A DNA stretch of 8,642 nucleotides, taken from positions 1-8,642 of the forward strand of contig NZ_CP019452.1 of the NCBI RefSeq assembly GCF_001983995.1, given 5' to 3'. A program made the translations under genes and the position numbers. Shown here in pieces: positions 1-6,924 of this stretch. How positions within the stretch are numbered: position 1 is the stretch's first letter; the number at the start of each line of letters is the position of its first letter. The stretch comes from Halioglobus japonicus (GTDB lineage Bacteria; Pseudomonadota; Gammaproteobacteria; Pseudomonadales; Halieaceae). The notes under the pieces were generated by a model. It worked only from the letters and a program-made list of their open reading frames with translations, did no database searches and was not told the origin of the DNA.

Positions 1-599
1 AGCGCCGCCAACTGCTCGTCTGTGCCAATGGCACCAGCGGCGAGAGATGCGCGGACGAGGGCGCCGGTCTTCATCTCGTGCATGGCCTGGAGTTCTTCCA
101 GGGTCATGTCGGAGTCGACGGCCTGAATGTCGATGTATTGGCCGCCGACCATGCCCTCAAAACCGGATGCTTGGGCGAGCACTTTAATCATGCGCACTTT
201 TTGCTCTACTGATAGATCCGGGGCATCGGCGAGTAGTTCGAAAGCTCGGGCCTGGAGGCCATCGCCCACAAGAATGGCGGTGGCTTCGTCGAAAGCCTTG
301 TGAAGAGAGGGCTTGCCACGACGCATATCGTCGTCGTCCATGGCGGGGAGGTCGTCGTGGATTAGGGAGTAGGTGTGGATTAGTTCCAGAGCGGAGACAG
401 GGACCAAGTTGATCGAACCGGGTGTTATTGTCGAGAATGCAAGGTAGGCTAGGGCCGGCCGTACTTGCTTGCCACTTTCCTCCAATGCGTAGCTGCACAC
501 TGCTGCCAGATCGGGGATTAGAAGATCAAGAGGGAGTTGATCTTTCGGGTTTAGTCGACACTTTTGCATAAATGCGGTAAGCACAGTTATAGCAGCCAC
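1..599 (-). CDS. ispA: (2E,6E)-farnesyl diphosphate synthase (geranyltranstransferase), partial: C-terminal end outside window
   Basis: This cytosolic trans-prenyltransferase condenses IPP with DMAPP and then GPP to give farnesyl diphosphate, the precursor of quinone side chains and undecaprenyl phosphate. About 199 N-terminal residues are visible. They include the IPP-binding GKQVRP segment (residues 43-48), the first aspartate-rich motif HDDLPAMDDDDMRRG (81-95), GGQYIDI (152-158) and MKTGAL (176-181). The second aspartate-rich motif lies beyond the left edge. I chose GTG at 599, two bases after the xseB stop, because it places the GK lysine at residue 44, close to its position in E. coli IspA (about 45). 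ATG at 569 is the alternative and would give a protein 10 residues shorter. The frame is open across the visible part. The gene is cotranscribed with xseB, and dxs is the usual next gene. The family is certain; the start is less so. Confidence 0.95.
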   Translation of the reverse strand, partial: MAAITVLTAFMQKCRLNPKDQLPLDLLIPDLAAVCSYALEESGKQVRPALAYLAFSTITPGSINLVPVSALELIHTYSLIHDDLPAMDDDDMRRGKPSLHKAFDEATAILVGDGLQARAFELLADAPDLSVEQKVRMIKVLAQASGFEGMVGGQYIDIQAVDSDMTLEELQAMHEMKTGALVRASLAAGAIGTDEQLAA

Positions 600-601
600 T
601 A

Positions 602-820
602 TCAGCTTTCTTCTTCGCCAAAGGCGGTATTGCCGAGAATATGAACTTTTTGCTCTGCGTTGGAGATGTCAGCCTGAGCTTTACGGATAAGATTAATTCC
701 CTCTTCGTACTCTGCCAGCGACTTTTCAATTGATTGGTCTTCGGACTCAAGATTTTTGACGACGGTTTCCAAACGTTGCAGCCGGTCCGCGAGGGTTTCA
801 GGTAGATTTTGTTTTTCCAT
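602..820 (-). CDS. xseB: Exodeoxyribonuclease VII small subunit
   Basis: XseB is the small subunit of exonuclease VII, a single-strand-specific exonuclease in which several small subunits bind each XseA. The 72-residue protein has the normal family length. It shows the family pattern: an N-terminal ETLADRLQRLETVVKNLES segment, then SIEKSLAEYEEGINLIRKA, then a C-terminal helix with ISNAEQKVHIL. All of it is predicted to be charged, coiled-coil-forming helix. The ATG at 820 has no clear Shine-Dalgarno site, but a promoter sits about 30 bases upstream and the length fits. The stop is two bases before the ispA GTG, so the pair is almost certainly one transcript, as in many Gammaproteobacteria. 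Confidence 0.93.
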   Translation of the reverse strand: MEKQNLPETLADRLQRLETVVKNLESEDQSIEKSLAEYEEGINLIRKAQADISNAEQKVHILGNTAFGEEES

Positions 821-851
821 GGGAGTGAAATGATTCTTGTTTGTTGGGGGC

Positions 852-860
852 AGTATAACA
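852..860 (-). promoter_or_regulatory. Extended -10 sigma70 promoter for xseB-ispA
   Basis: On the minus strand the bases read TGTTATACT: a TG dinucleotide, one spacer base, and a -10 hexamer TATACT that differs from TATAAT at one position. No good -35 is present at 16-18 bp (ATTATC or TTATCG), which is usual for extended -10 promoters. Transcription would start near 845 and leave a leader of about 25 nt before the xseB ATG. Confidence 0.55.
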
Positions 861-953
861 CTATTGATTTCTACGATAATGGTGATCCTTTATATCTGTA
901 CATTCGGGCTGCTTGACCTAAGTGCCTGCGTGTTTGCAAAGGGTCAGTGCCTA

Positions 954-959
954 AAGGAG
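954..959 (+). promoter_or_regulatory. Strong Shine-Dalgarno site for the 966 ORF
   Basis: The sequence AAGGAG sits six bases before the ATG at 966, a near-ideal ribosome binding site. It is better than that of any large gene in the window, and it faces a reading frame of only 15 codons. Confidence 0.5.
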
Positions 960-965
960 ATCAGC

Positions 966-1143
966 ATGCAGTCAAATCGCAGGGTTTGGGTGATCATTTG
1001 TGCGTCGTTATAACTTTCCATTCAGGCTGCATCGTCATTTAATAGACGCTTCAGCTCATCTGGACCTGTAACTCTGCCTGATTGTTTAGAAAGCATCTTG
1101 GGACGCGTCGCCAAGGTGTTCAGTAATATCTCCTTTCATTGAT
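966..1143 (+). pseudogene. Possible remnant of a small exported protein (or 15-codon leader peptide), internal TAA
   Basis: From ATG 966 the frame encodes MQSNRRVWVIICASL and stops at TAA (1011-1013). Past that stop the same frame stays open for 43 more codons to TGA at 1141-1143. Read through, the product has a positive N-terminus (NRR), a hydrophobic stretch (VWVIICASL-x-LSI) and then QAASS. This resembles a signal peptide with an A-X-A-type cleavage site, followed by about 35 residues I do not recognise. The strong ribosome binding site suggests translation is or was real. Two readings are possible. It may be a decayed gene left next to the polysaccharide locus, with the stop a one-base change from TTA, CAA or similar. 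Or it may be a genuine 15-residue leader peptide in 966-1013. A 43-codon open run also occurs by chance fairly often, so confidence is low. Confidence 0.25.
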
Positions 1144-1164
1144 CGAGAATCTGTTGTCTGCGCC

Positions 1165-1170
1165 TAGAAT
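1165..1170 (+). promoter_or_regulatory. Weak candidate -10 box for the plus-strand polysaccharide operon
   Basis: TAGAAT (1165-1170) matches TATAAT at five of six positions and lies just upstream of the ops-like element, where a promoter would be expected. The nearest -35-like hexamer is TTGATC at 1139-1144, which leaves a 20-bp spacer, too long for a good sigma70 promoter. No better candidate was found between 1080 and 1200. Confidence 0.2.
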
Positions 1171-1203
1171 AAACACTAGCTGGCTTCAGGTTACCGAGCG
1201 ATT

Positions 1204-1214
1204 CGTGGTAGCGT
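1204..1214 (+). promoter_or_regulatory. ops (JUMPStart core) element, RfaH recruitment site
   Basis: CGTGGTAGCGT matches the known ops core GGCGGTAGCGT at 9 of 11 positions, including the whole GGTAGCGT part. It is followed by TCGC and a six-T run. It lies on the coding strand about 294 bp upstream of the first gene of a polysaccharide operon, the usual location of ops. From established knowledge, RNA polymerase pauses at ops and loads RfaH, which suppresses termination in long LPS, O-antigen and capsule operons. A TAGCTG at 1177-1182 recalls another part of the 39-bp JUMPStart, but the spacing differs. RfaH control of the 1508-4561 operon is inferred. Confidence 0.6.
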
Positions 1215-1225
1215 TCGCTTTTTTG

Positions 1226-1234
1226 CCCCCCCCC
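1226..1234 (+). repeat. C9 homopolymer tract in the operon leader
   Basis: Nine consecutive C bases follow a T6 run and one G, directly downstream of the ops-like element. It is the longest homopolymer in the window and lies in what should be untranslated leader. Its true length is doubtful because other C/G runs in this window appear under-called. Confidence 0.8.
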
Positions 1235-1507
1235 AGATACGTTGTTCCAAGTTTCCCGGAAAAGGTTTATACCGCTCTTTCACGAACTCAATTGGTGTTA
1301 TCATTTTTGCTTAGGCTTAGCGGCCATTTCGAGACAATTTACGACCAAGACGGTATATAGCGTTTTTATCTGGGACTCGGGGCGTGGAATTGATTTTCAA
1401 TATCAGTATGTTACCGCGATTATGCGCTGGAGACCGGATTAGACTGGGGTGGGGATATTAGCTTCAGATGCTAGTGCATATACAAAAATAATTCTGGTGA
1501 GAGGCAC
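1235..1507. other. AT-richer untranslated leader with no recognised gene
   Basis: No reading frame here resembles a protein; the short open frames lack convincing ribosome binding sites and have composition unlike the neighbouring genes. I see no tRNA, terminator-like hairpin or clear promoter. The stretch is most likely the 5' leader between the ops-like site and the first polysaccharide gene. Only GGTGAGAGG at 1496-1504, the ribosome binding site for the 1508 ATG, has an evident function. Confidence 0.5.
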
Positions 1508-2266
1508 ATGGATCGGGATTACCAGTACAACTATTCGGCGTTGAAACCCTCCGTGTTCAATGCCGAGGGGCGCGAGCGCAAAGCGAGAACCGTACTCAAA
1601 GTGTGCCAGGATTACCTGGCACGTGAGGATCTCACGGATCTCACCCTCCTGGATGTCGGCAGTTCCAGCGGTATTATCGACAACCTTCTCGCTGACTACT
1701 TCGGCACTGTCTTCGGCGTCGATATTGATGAGCCCGCGATGGCTCACGCCAGGGAGACCTTCGCCAAACCCAACCTCCACTTTGCCGCCGGCGATGCCAT
1801 GGCGCTCGAGCAGGACGATGCCAGCGTCGACGTGGTGGTGTGCTCGCATGTCTACGAACACGTACCGGACGCCAGCCAGATGTTTCGGGAAATCTACCGG
1901 GTCCTGAAGCCCGGTGGTTTCTGCTATTTCTCAGGCAACAATCGCCTGATGTATATGGAGCCCCACCACAAGCTACCGTTACTGTCGGTCATCCCAAGAC
2001 CAATGGCACACTATTACCTGCGTGCCGCGGGCAAAGGCGACTTCTACCACGAGAAGCACGTCAGCTATTGGGCGCTGCGCAAACTGTGTGAAGCCTTCAA
2101 TTTCAGCGACTACTCGGCACGGGTGATCGCAGAACCCACCCGATTCGGCGTTGACTATATGCTGCCTCCCGGCAGCCTGAAACACCGTCTCGCCCACTTC
2201 GTGGCCCGAGGCCTGCCCTGGCTGACACCACACATCTGGGTACTGGCAAAACATGGCCAGGACTGA
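1508..2266 (+). CDS. Class I SAM-dependent methyltransferase, first gene of polysaccharide operon
   Basis: This 252-residue Rossmann-fold methyltransferase is of the Methyltransf_11/25 type. Motif I is LLDVGSSSG (47-55). The acidic residue for the SAM ribose falls in VDID (71-74). DVVVCSHVYEHVPD (108-121) is the motif IV region, and EIYRVLKPGG (128-137) follows. The C-terminal third carries HHK and HEKHVSYW, as in methyltransferases of LPS and glycan clusters. No signal peptide or membrane span is visible, so it should be cytosolic. The ATG at 1508 is preceded by GGTGAGAGG. Its 3' end overlaps the start proposed for the next gene (2253) by 14 bp, so the genes are probably coupled. It probably methylates a sugar or a glycan end; the substrate cannot be read from the sequence. 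Confidence 0.88.
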   Translation: MDRDYQYNYSALKPSVFNAEGRERKARTVLKVCQDYLAREDLTDLTLLDVGSSSGIIDNLLADYFGTVFGVDIDEPAMAHARETFAKPNLHFAAGDAMALEQDDASVDVVVCSHVYEHVPDASQMFREIYRVLKPGGFCYFSGNNRLMYMEPHHKLPLLSVIPRPMAHYYLRAAGKGDFYHEKHVSYWALRKLCEAFNFSDYSARVIAEPTRFGVDYMLPPGSLKHRLAHFVARGLPWLTPHIWVLAKHGQD

Positions 2267-3420
2267 GCCTCACAAACCCGGGTTCTGCTGATTACGCGGA
2301 ATCTACCGCCGCTTGTCGGCGGAATGGAACGGCTCATCCTGAATGCCGCCCTGGGCATGCGGCACTACCTCGACCTCACCGTCATCGGCCCGGCTGGCTG
2401 CGAGCAGCACCTGCCAGATGACACGACCGTTTTTACGGCGCCATCCTCCCTCGCCGGCTTCATGTCCAGTGGCCTTGCCCACGTCCTGCGCCATTGCCGC
2501 CGCGATCGTTTCGAGCTCATAGTGGGCGGCAGCGGCCTTGCAGCGCCCCTGGTTGCACTGGCCAGACGGCTGTGTGGCGCAAGATCGCTGATCTTCCTGC
2601 ACGGCCTCGACCTGGTCGTTAACAGCAAACCCTACCAGTGGCTGTTTCTGCCCTCCATTCGCAACGCGGACCACCTCATCGCCAACAGTGAGAATACTCG
2701 CCAGCTGGCAACGGGTCGGGGAGTACAACCGGCGCGCATTACCGTGATCAATCCCGGTACCGATCTACCCTCCGGCCTCGACGAGGAGCAAATAGCAGCA
2801 TTCAGGGAGCGTCACGCTATTCCCTTTGAACGCTACCTGCTGTTTGCCGGCAGGCTGACGAAGCGCAAGGGCCTGTCGCACTTCCTCAGGCACGGCCTTC
2901 CGCGTGTACTTGAGGCCACCAAGGGAGTGGGCATGCTCGTCGTGGGGGAAACCCCAGTGACGGCCTGACCCGCAATGGTGACCAAGGAGAAACCTTGAAG
3001 GCCGTCGAGGCGTTGCAGCTGGCGCCTCATATCCACTTCGTCGGCGCCGTCGATGACGATGATATGTGGCTGGCCTTCGCCAGCAGCGCTGCCCACGTGT
3101 TTCCACTGGTCGAGGTTCCCGGTGATGTAGAAGGTTTCGGCATGGTCGCTGTCGAAGCCGCAGCCAGCGGCACACCGACCTTCGCCTTCGATCTTGGCGG
3201 TGTGGCCGACGCGGTCAGCGCAGGCAGCGGACGCCTGCTACCGGCCGGCGATTACGAAGGACTTGCCGATGCAATTATCCAGGATCTGCAAGTACCCACC
3301 TTCACCGCAGATGCCTGCCGGGACCATGCGAGCCGCTATGCATGGCCGCACTACCAGTCGTCCCTTGAGCAAGCGATCAGCGCCCTGCTTGGCCAACCAC
3401 AGGGTGCTCCGCGCGCATGA
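2253..3420 (+). CDS. Family 4 (group 1) glycosyltransferase, two apparent single-base frameshifts
   Basis: This is a GT-B fold retaining glycosyltransferase that uses an NDP-sugar. Reading begins at ATG 2253 (MARTEPHKP). One base is missing at the CCCGGG of 2277-2282, after which the frame gives VLLITRNLPPLVGGMERL, the typical GT4 N-terminus with its GG loop. A second base is missing near 2954-2957, in the CCCCAG that follows GETP. Beyond it the protein resumes with SDGLTRNGDQGETLKAVEAL and continues to TGA at 3420. The donor-site region has LLFAGRLTKRKG before the second break, and EGFGMVAVEAAASG, the E-x7-E motif, after it. Repairing both gives about 389 residues, normal for the family. Without the repair no ATG, GTG or TTG lies in frame between the previous stop (2264) and 2324. 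The 3' end overlaps the next ATG (ATGA). Confidence 0.85.
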
Positions 3421-4561
3421 AAATCGACAAAACACGGCCCGATCACTGGCTGATGCTGGCCCTGCAGGGCGGTTTCTCGCTGCTGATCGTAGCGCTGCGA
3501 TGGCTCACCCCACGGTCAAAACGGCCGGTGGTTGCGCTCTACGGCCACCAGTATGGCGGCAACCTGAAGGCAATCTACGAGTACCTGGCAAGCCACTGCA
3601 GCGACCAGGTTGATCCGCGTGTCCTCCTCCTCGACCGGCAGCAGGCTCACCGCTTAAGGGCGGATGGCATCCGCACGCTGTCCTGCACCAACCTGTTCGA
3701 CATGCTGCAACTCGTGAGGTGTCGCGTGCTGGTGAGCGATCATGGCCTGCACGCGATGCTCCCCCTCGTCCACCTGACTGACATTCGATTTGTCGACGTC
3801 TGGCACGGGATTCCCTTCAAGGGGTTCGTACCGGATGACTTCAAGCTACAACACCACTATGACGAGAGCTGGGTGACTTCGCCCCTGCTCGAAGATCTGT
3901 ACGTGCAACGCTTCGGTTTCAGGCAACAGCAAGTGCACAGTCTCGGTTATGCCCGCACGGATCAGCTATTCAGCGCCGAGGCCCGACCCGCCGACAAGCA
4001 GACGACCGTGCTCTATGCGCCCACCTGGCGCCAGGACGATGCCGGCCGTGAACTGTTTCCCTTCGGCCTCGAGGGTGCGGCTTTTATTAGAGCCATCGCC
4101 GCTACTTGTGACGCGTACGGGGCACGACTGATCATCCGCAGCCACCTGAATGCCGAGATCCAGGAGACGGGATTAAGCAACGTTGAGTTCCGCCCACAGA
4201 AAGCGTATCCGGACACCGAGGCGTTGCTGGCCGACACCGACATACTGCTTTGCGATTGGTCGTCTATCGCGTTCGACTTTCTTTGCCTGCAGCGACCCAT
4301 GCTGTTTATCGACGTACCCCCACCCTTCAAAAACGGATTCTCACTGGGCCCGAATACCGTGCGGGAGCTGTCGCATCGACAATGACCGAACTGGTAGCGA
4401 CACTGGAAGAGTTTCTGGACAAGCCCCGCACGTTCACCGCTCGCTACGGCGCCATGCAACGCGAAATACTCGATGCTCTCTATGCAGAAGACACTCGCGG
4501 ACGAGCGGCAGCGCTTCAATCTGCGCGCGTGCTAAGGCTGGCCGGGACCACTACACCCTGA
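3417..4561 (+). CDS. CDP-glycerol glycerophosphotransferase family protein (TagF/TagB-like), apparent frameshift near C-terminus
   Basis: The family (Glyphos_transf) transfers glycerol phosphate from CDP-glycerol to a glycan or lipid acceptor in teichoic-acid-like polymer synthesis. Visible family segments are VDVWHGIPFKGF (with the conserved WHG), VLYAPTWR, LIIRSHL, and DTDILLCDWSSIAFDFL near the C-terminal donor site. The N-terminus has a short hydrophobic stretch (LMLALQGGFSLLIVALRWL) that may bind membrane. After PPPFKNGFSLGP the frame runs into a stop at 4385. Adding one base to the GGGCCC at 4346-4351 restores EYRAGAVASTM and continues to TGA at 4561, about 381 residues in all. The start overlaps the upstream glycosyltransferase stop. 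The gene meets the cytidylyltransferase gene tail to tail, with an 11-bp overlap. Whether it adds one glycerol phosphate or polymerises cannot be told. Confidence 0.87.
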
Positions 4562-4943
4562 TTTTTTCTATCACTTCGGTGGTGGAAATCGCAGGCGTGC
4601 GAGGCAGGTAGGCAACCTCACAAAGATCACTGAACTGGTCAAACTTGCCTTTCCAGTCATCACCCATCACCAATATGTCGGCGCCATAGCGCTGGATGTA
4701 GTCCGCTTTCAATTCGAGCGACTCTTCCAGAAACACTTCATCCACACAGGACAACGCCCGAATGATTTCCGACCGCTCTCCTTCACTGTAGACGGGAGGC
4801 CGCCCCTTTTTAGCTTCGTTCAGGGCATCGGTAGACACACCGACGACCAGCCGATCTCCGAACGCGGCCGCTCGCTCCAGGATACGCAAATGACCAACGT
4901 GAAACACATCGAACGTACCGAATGTAAGAACTTTTTTTGCCAC
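4551..4943 (-). CDS. tagD: Glycerol-3-phosphate cytidylyltransferase, TagD-like
   Basis: This cytosolic nucleotidyltransferase of the HxGH superfamily makes CDP-glycerol from CTP and sn-glycerol 3-phosphate. The 130-residue protein has KVLTFGTFDVFHVGH with the HVGH signature (residues 15-18), DEVFLEESLELKADYIQ, ILVMGDDWKGKFD and a C-terminal RTPAISTT (115-122). The last corresponds to the RTxGISTT motif, with alanine in place of glycine. GDDWKGKFD and the short length favour glycerol-3-phosphate over ethanolamine- or heptose-phosphate homologues. I chose GTG 4943 because GGGAG lies five bases before it and family members start at about this point. ATG 4955 adds four residues and is possible; the longer frame to 5042 overlaps the upstream gene and is unlikely. 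The gene lies 46 bp after the Stealth gene. Its product is presumably the donor for the TagF-like enzyme in the opposing operon. Confidence 0.88.
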   Translation of the reverse strand: MAKKVLTFGTFDVFHVGHLRILERAAAFGDRLVVGVSTDALNEAKKGRPPVYSEGERSEIIRALSCVDEVFLEESLELKADYIQRYGADILVMGDDWKGKFDQFSDLCEVAYLPRTPAISTTEVIEKIRV

Positions 4944-4989
4944 ACTATCTCCCATCTGAACGTCGCGCCTCAAACCGCACGCCGCCCCG

Positions 4990-5918
4990 TCAATTAAACA
5001 TCCTGTCCAGAAGTCGAACAACGATCCGATCGCGTAATCCACCGAACAACTTCATCGCCCTGACCTCATTCAGGCAGCAGGTCTGGTATTTACCTCTCCG
5101 TAATGGCGACAGGGGATGCACCAACAACAGGAACAGGGGATCGCCAATATCCACGTAACGACAGCGGATATCGCGCAACTCTGCCCGTCCTGTCGCATGG
5201 CAATAGTAAGCATGCATGCTGGTCGCCAGGGGAATATCCTCCCGATGGCGAAACTTGCGTGCCCGCGTGGCATTCACCAGATCGGGATATCTGTCTTCTA
5301 TCTCCTGCAGGGTGCTCCGGCGCAATGCATAGGGCGCGTGATGCAGGCGTTTCTCTGGCCTGTAACCGAGGTCTCGCTCGATCAGGCGACAGGCGTTCAG
5401 CGCGCCATGTTCAAAATGGGACAGTGGTGGCTGCGTCTCGTAGGGCATGTCGTGCCTGGTAGGAAAGACACAGGGATGACGTTCCGGCGTAAAAAAATCC
5501 GTTACCGCCATATCGCTGCAGAGGAAAAAATCATCGTTCAGATAGAGAAAGTGCTCTGACAAATTCGGGATGCGGTGAAGATTGCTTTCGATCGCCCGGC
5601 TATTGAACACCGGCAGCACTGATGTGTCGGGAAAATCGCCTCGTGGTGAACGAACTCGACATCGTCCGCATGCGCGATTTCAGCGGGCAATTCGCAATTG
5701 CTGACCACGTATACCCGTCGGATCCAGGGGGCATGCTTGCGCAGGGACTTAATGGAGTAGACCAGTTCGTTCCGGTTCTGGAATCGAGCGACACTGGCCG
5801 AGGATTCAATACCCGATTCTTCCTCCCCCATCTGGCGCCTGGCTTCGCTGACCATGCAGCGCCAGATGGGGTCCGAATCATTGACCCAGGTATAGACGGC
5901 GTCGATCGGTGCATTCAT
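4990..5918 (-). CDS. Stealth-family sugar-1-phosphate transferase (capsular polysaccharide phosphotransferase), apparent frameshift
   Basis: Stealth proteins transfer hexose 1-phosphate from nucleotide sugars to glycans, as in bacterial capsule polymerases and eukaryotic GNPTAB. Conserved regions appear in order: CR1 IDAVYTWVNDSD (5-16); CR2 FQNRNELVYSIKSLRKHAPW (46-65) followed by IRRVYVVSN; a central LPVFNSRAIESNLHRIPNL with HFLYLNDDFFL; CR3 around HHAPYALRRSTLQEIEDRYP and FRHREDIPLATSMHAYY; and a CR4-like CCLNEV near the end. The frame breaks after EAIFP: one base is missing in the C/G run at 5628-5631. Restoring it gives DTS before LPVF and a protein of about 309 residues, slightly short for the family. 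ATG 5918 is seven bases after the GT2 stop, preceded by GGGG and AGGCGG; ATG 5914 is nearby. The sugar donor is not predictable. Confidence 0.87.
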
Positions 5919-5925
5919 TCGCCGC

Positions 5926-6924
5926 CTACCCCAAACAATCCCGGACCATACTTTTCAGCCCATTATCTGTGCGATAACCACCGGCGATATAGTACGCCAG
6001 CACCTTGATCAGCCGCAGCGGAAACAGTGTCCCGCGCAAACGCTCGCGTCGGTCCAGATGATGCAGCCGCTGCGACAATGACTCACTAAACGCCTCTACG
6101 GACGTGTCGAAGCCAGGCGGTGAATCAGTCACCAGCCGGTCCATTACAGTACGCAGGGCCTGCACATGGGCCAACTCCCGATGCTGCAATGCCCTGCCCT
6201 CTGCACCGAAGGAACGGGACAACTGCATCCCCAGCCGATGCCTCCTGCCGACACCGGAGATCCTGTTAGACAACACTTGTGACTCATTACTGTCATGGCG
6301 ACGGTAATACTGCAGGGTCTGTTCACAAAGGGTCAGCGCCTGTAGTCCACGGCCGATATCAACGACCCAGTTATCGTGCGCTTTAGCCTCGGCAGGCACT
6401 GGTAAAATCCGGTCGAGAAGGGTCTTTTTAACAGCGACGCAGCAACCTGTTACAAACGCCGAATCGTCGTAACCTGCCGATCGCAGCTGGCCCAACTTGG
6501 TGAGACCCTGACCCTGTAGGCCGGCATCTACCAGGGCAGCGTCATTCATCACGACGAGGGTCGATTCATCAACCATTGCAAGGCGCGTGAGCGTGGCAAT
6601 CTTGTCCTCGAACCAGACATCGTCCTGATCCGCGAGGCAAATGAGATCGCCGCTTGCCATGGCCATGGCTCGGCTAAAATTGCCAACATACCCGGCGCGA
6701 GTATCAGCCACCGACACGAGCACCGGAAAAGGCGCGGAGGACTTGAACGCTTGTAGAATGTCGAGGGTGGCATCTTCTGATGCGTCGTCACTGACCACCA
6801 GTTCATCGGGCTGCCGGGTCTGCACCAGCAAACTGTCAAGTTGTGCCTGGAGATAGTCCGCACCGTTATAGGTGGCCATGGCAACGGACACCGTTGAAGT
6901 ATTGGGCGCCCGGGTTCCGTTCAC
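5926..6924 (-). CDS. Family 2 glycosyltransferase
   Basis: This GT-A fold inverting glycosyltransferase has 332 residues. The N-terminal domain shows VSVAMATYNGADYLQAQLDS (12-31), ELVVSDDASEDAT (41-53) and the metal-binding acidic motif LADQDDVW (97-104). FVTGCCVAVKKTLLDRILPVP and AHDNWVVDIG follow at roughly 155-190, matching the acceptor half of rhamnosyltransferase-like GT2 enzymes of O-antigen clusters. The last 130 residues are basic and mostly helical, and may contact the membrane; no clear membrane span is seen. The start is GTG 6924, whose last two bases overlap the upstream methyltransferase stop (GTGA), so translation is probably coupled. No frameshift is evident. Donor and linkage are unknown. 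Confidence 0.9.
   Translation of the reverse strand: MNGTRAPNTSTVSVAMATYNGADYLQAQLDSLLVQTRQPDELVVSDDASEDATLDILQAFKSSAPFPVLVSVADTRAGYVGNFSRAMAMASGDLICLADQDDVWFEDKIATLTRLAMVDESTLVVMNDAALVDAGLQGQGLTKLGQLRSAGYDDSAFVTGCCVAVKKTLLDRILPVPAEAKAHDNWVVDIGRGLQALTLCEQTLQYYRRHDSNESQVLSNRISGVGRRHRLGMQLSRSFGAEGRALQHRELAHVQALRTVMDRLVTDSPPGFDTSVEAFSESLSQRLHHLDRRERLRGTLFPLRLIKVLAYYIAGGYRTDNGLKSMVRDCLG

Noticed and set aside
920..952. Direct repeat AGTGCCT separated by about 24 bp
   Set aside because: Seven bases repeated twice is within chance for this length, and no known operator or repeat family is evident.
1210..1224. Intrinsic terminator: AGC GTTC GCT followed by six T
   Set aside because: The stem is only three to four base pairs, too weak for termination. 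The same bases are explained better by the ops-like element.
1139..1442. Two overlapping plus-strand open frames of 66-73 codons in the operon leader
   Set aside because: They have no good ribosome binding site, low-complexity translations shaped by the T6 and C9 runs, and no recognisable domain. They lie over the ops-like element, where leader sequence is expected.
4346..4352. GGGCCCG as a programmed -1 frameshift heptamer (X XXY YYZ) in the TagF-like gene
   Set aside because: It fits the pattern formally, but the GC-rich heptamer is a poor slippery site and I saw no obvious stimulatory hairpin. The other four breaks do not fit the pattern, so one shared artefact explains all five better.
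4535..4600. Possible bidirectional terminator between the convergent operons (ACCAC ... GTGGT around a T6 run)
   Set aside because: The five-base stem would enclose a loop of nearly 30 nt and the T run lies inside the loop, so it is not a plausible intrinsic terminator. The genes' ends overlap with no room for one.
4944..5042. Longer N-terminus for the cytidylyltransferase starting at 5042
   Set aside because: The extra 33 residues overlap the Stealth gene, lack family similarity and precede the conserved KVLTFGTFDVFHVGH start. GTG 4943 has a proper ribosome binding site.
5103..5559. Plus-strand open frames of 119-147 codons opposite the Stealth gene
   Set aside because: They are antisense to conserved Stealth motifs, overlap one another and show no domain; they are shadows of the minus-strand gene.
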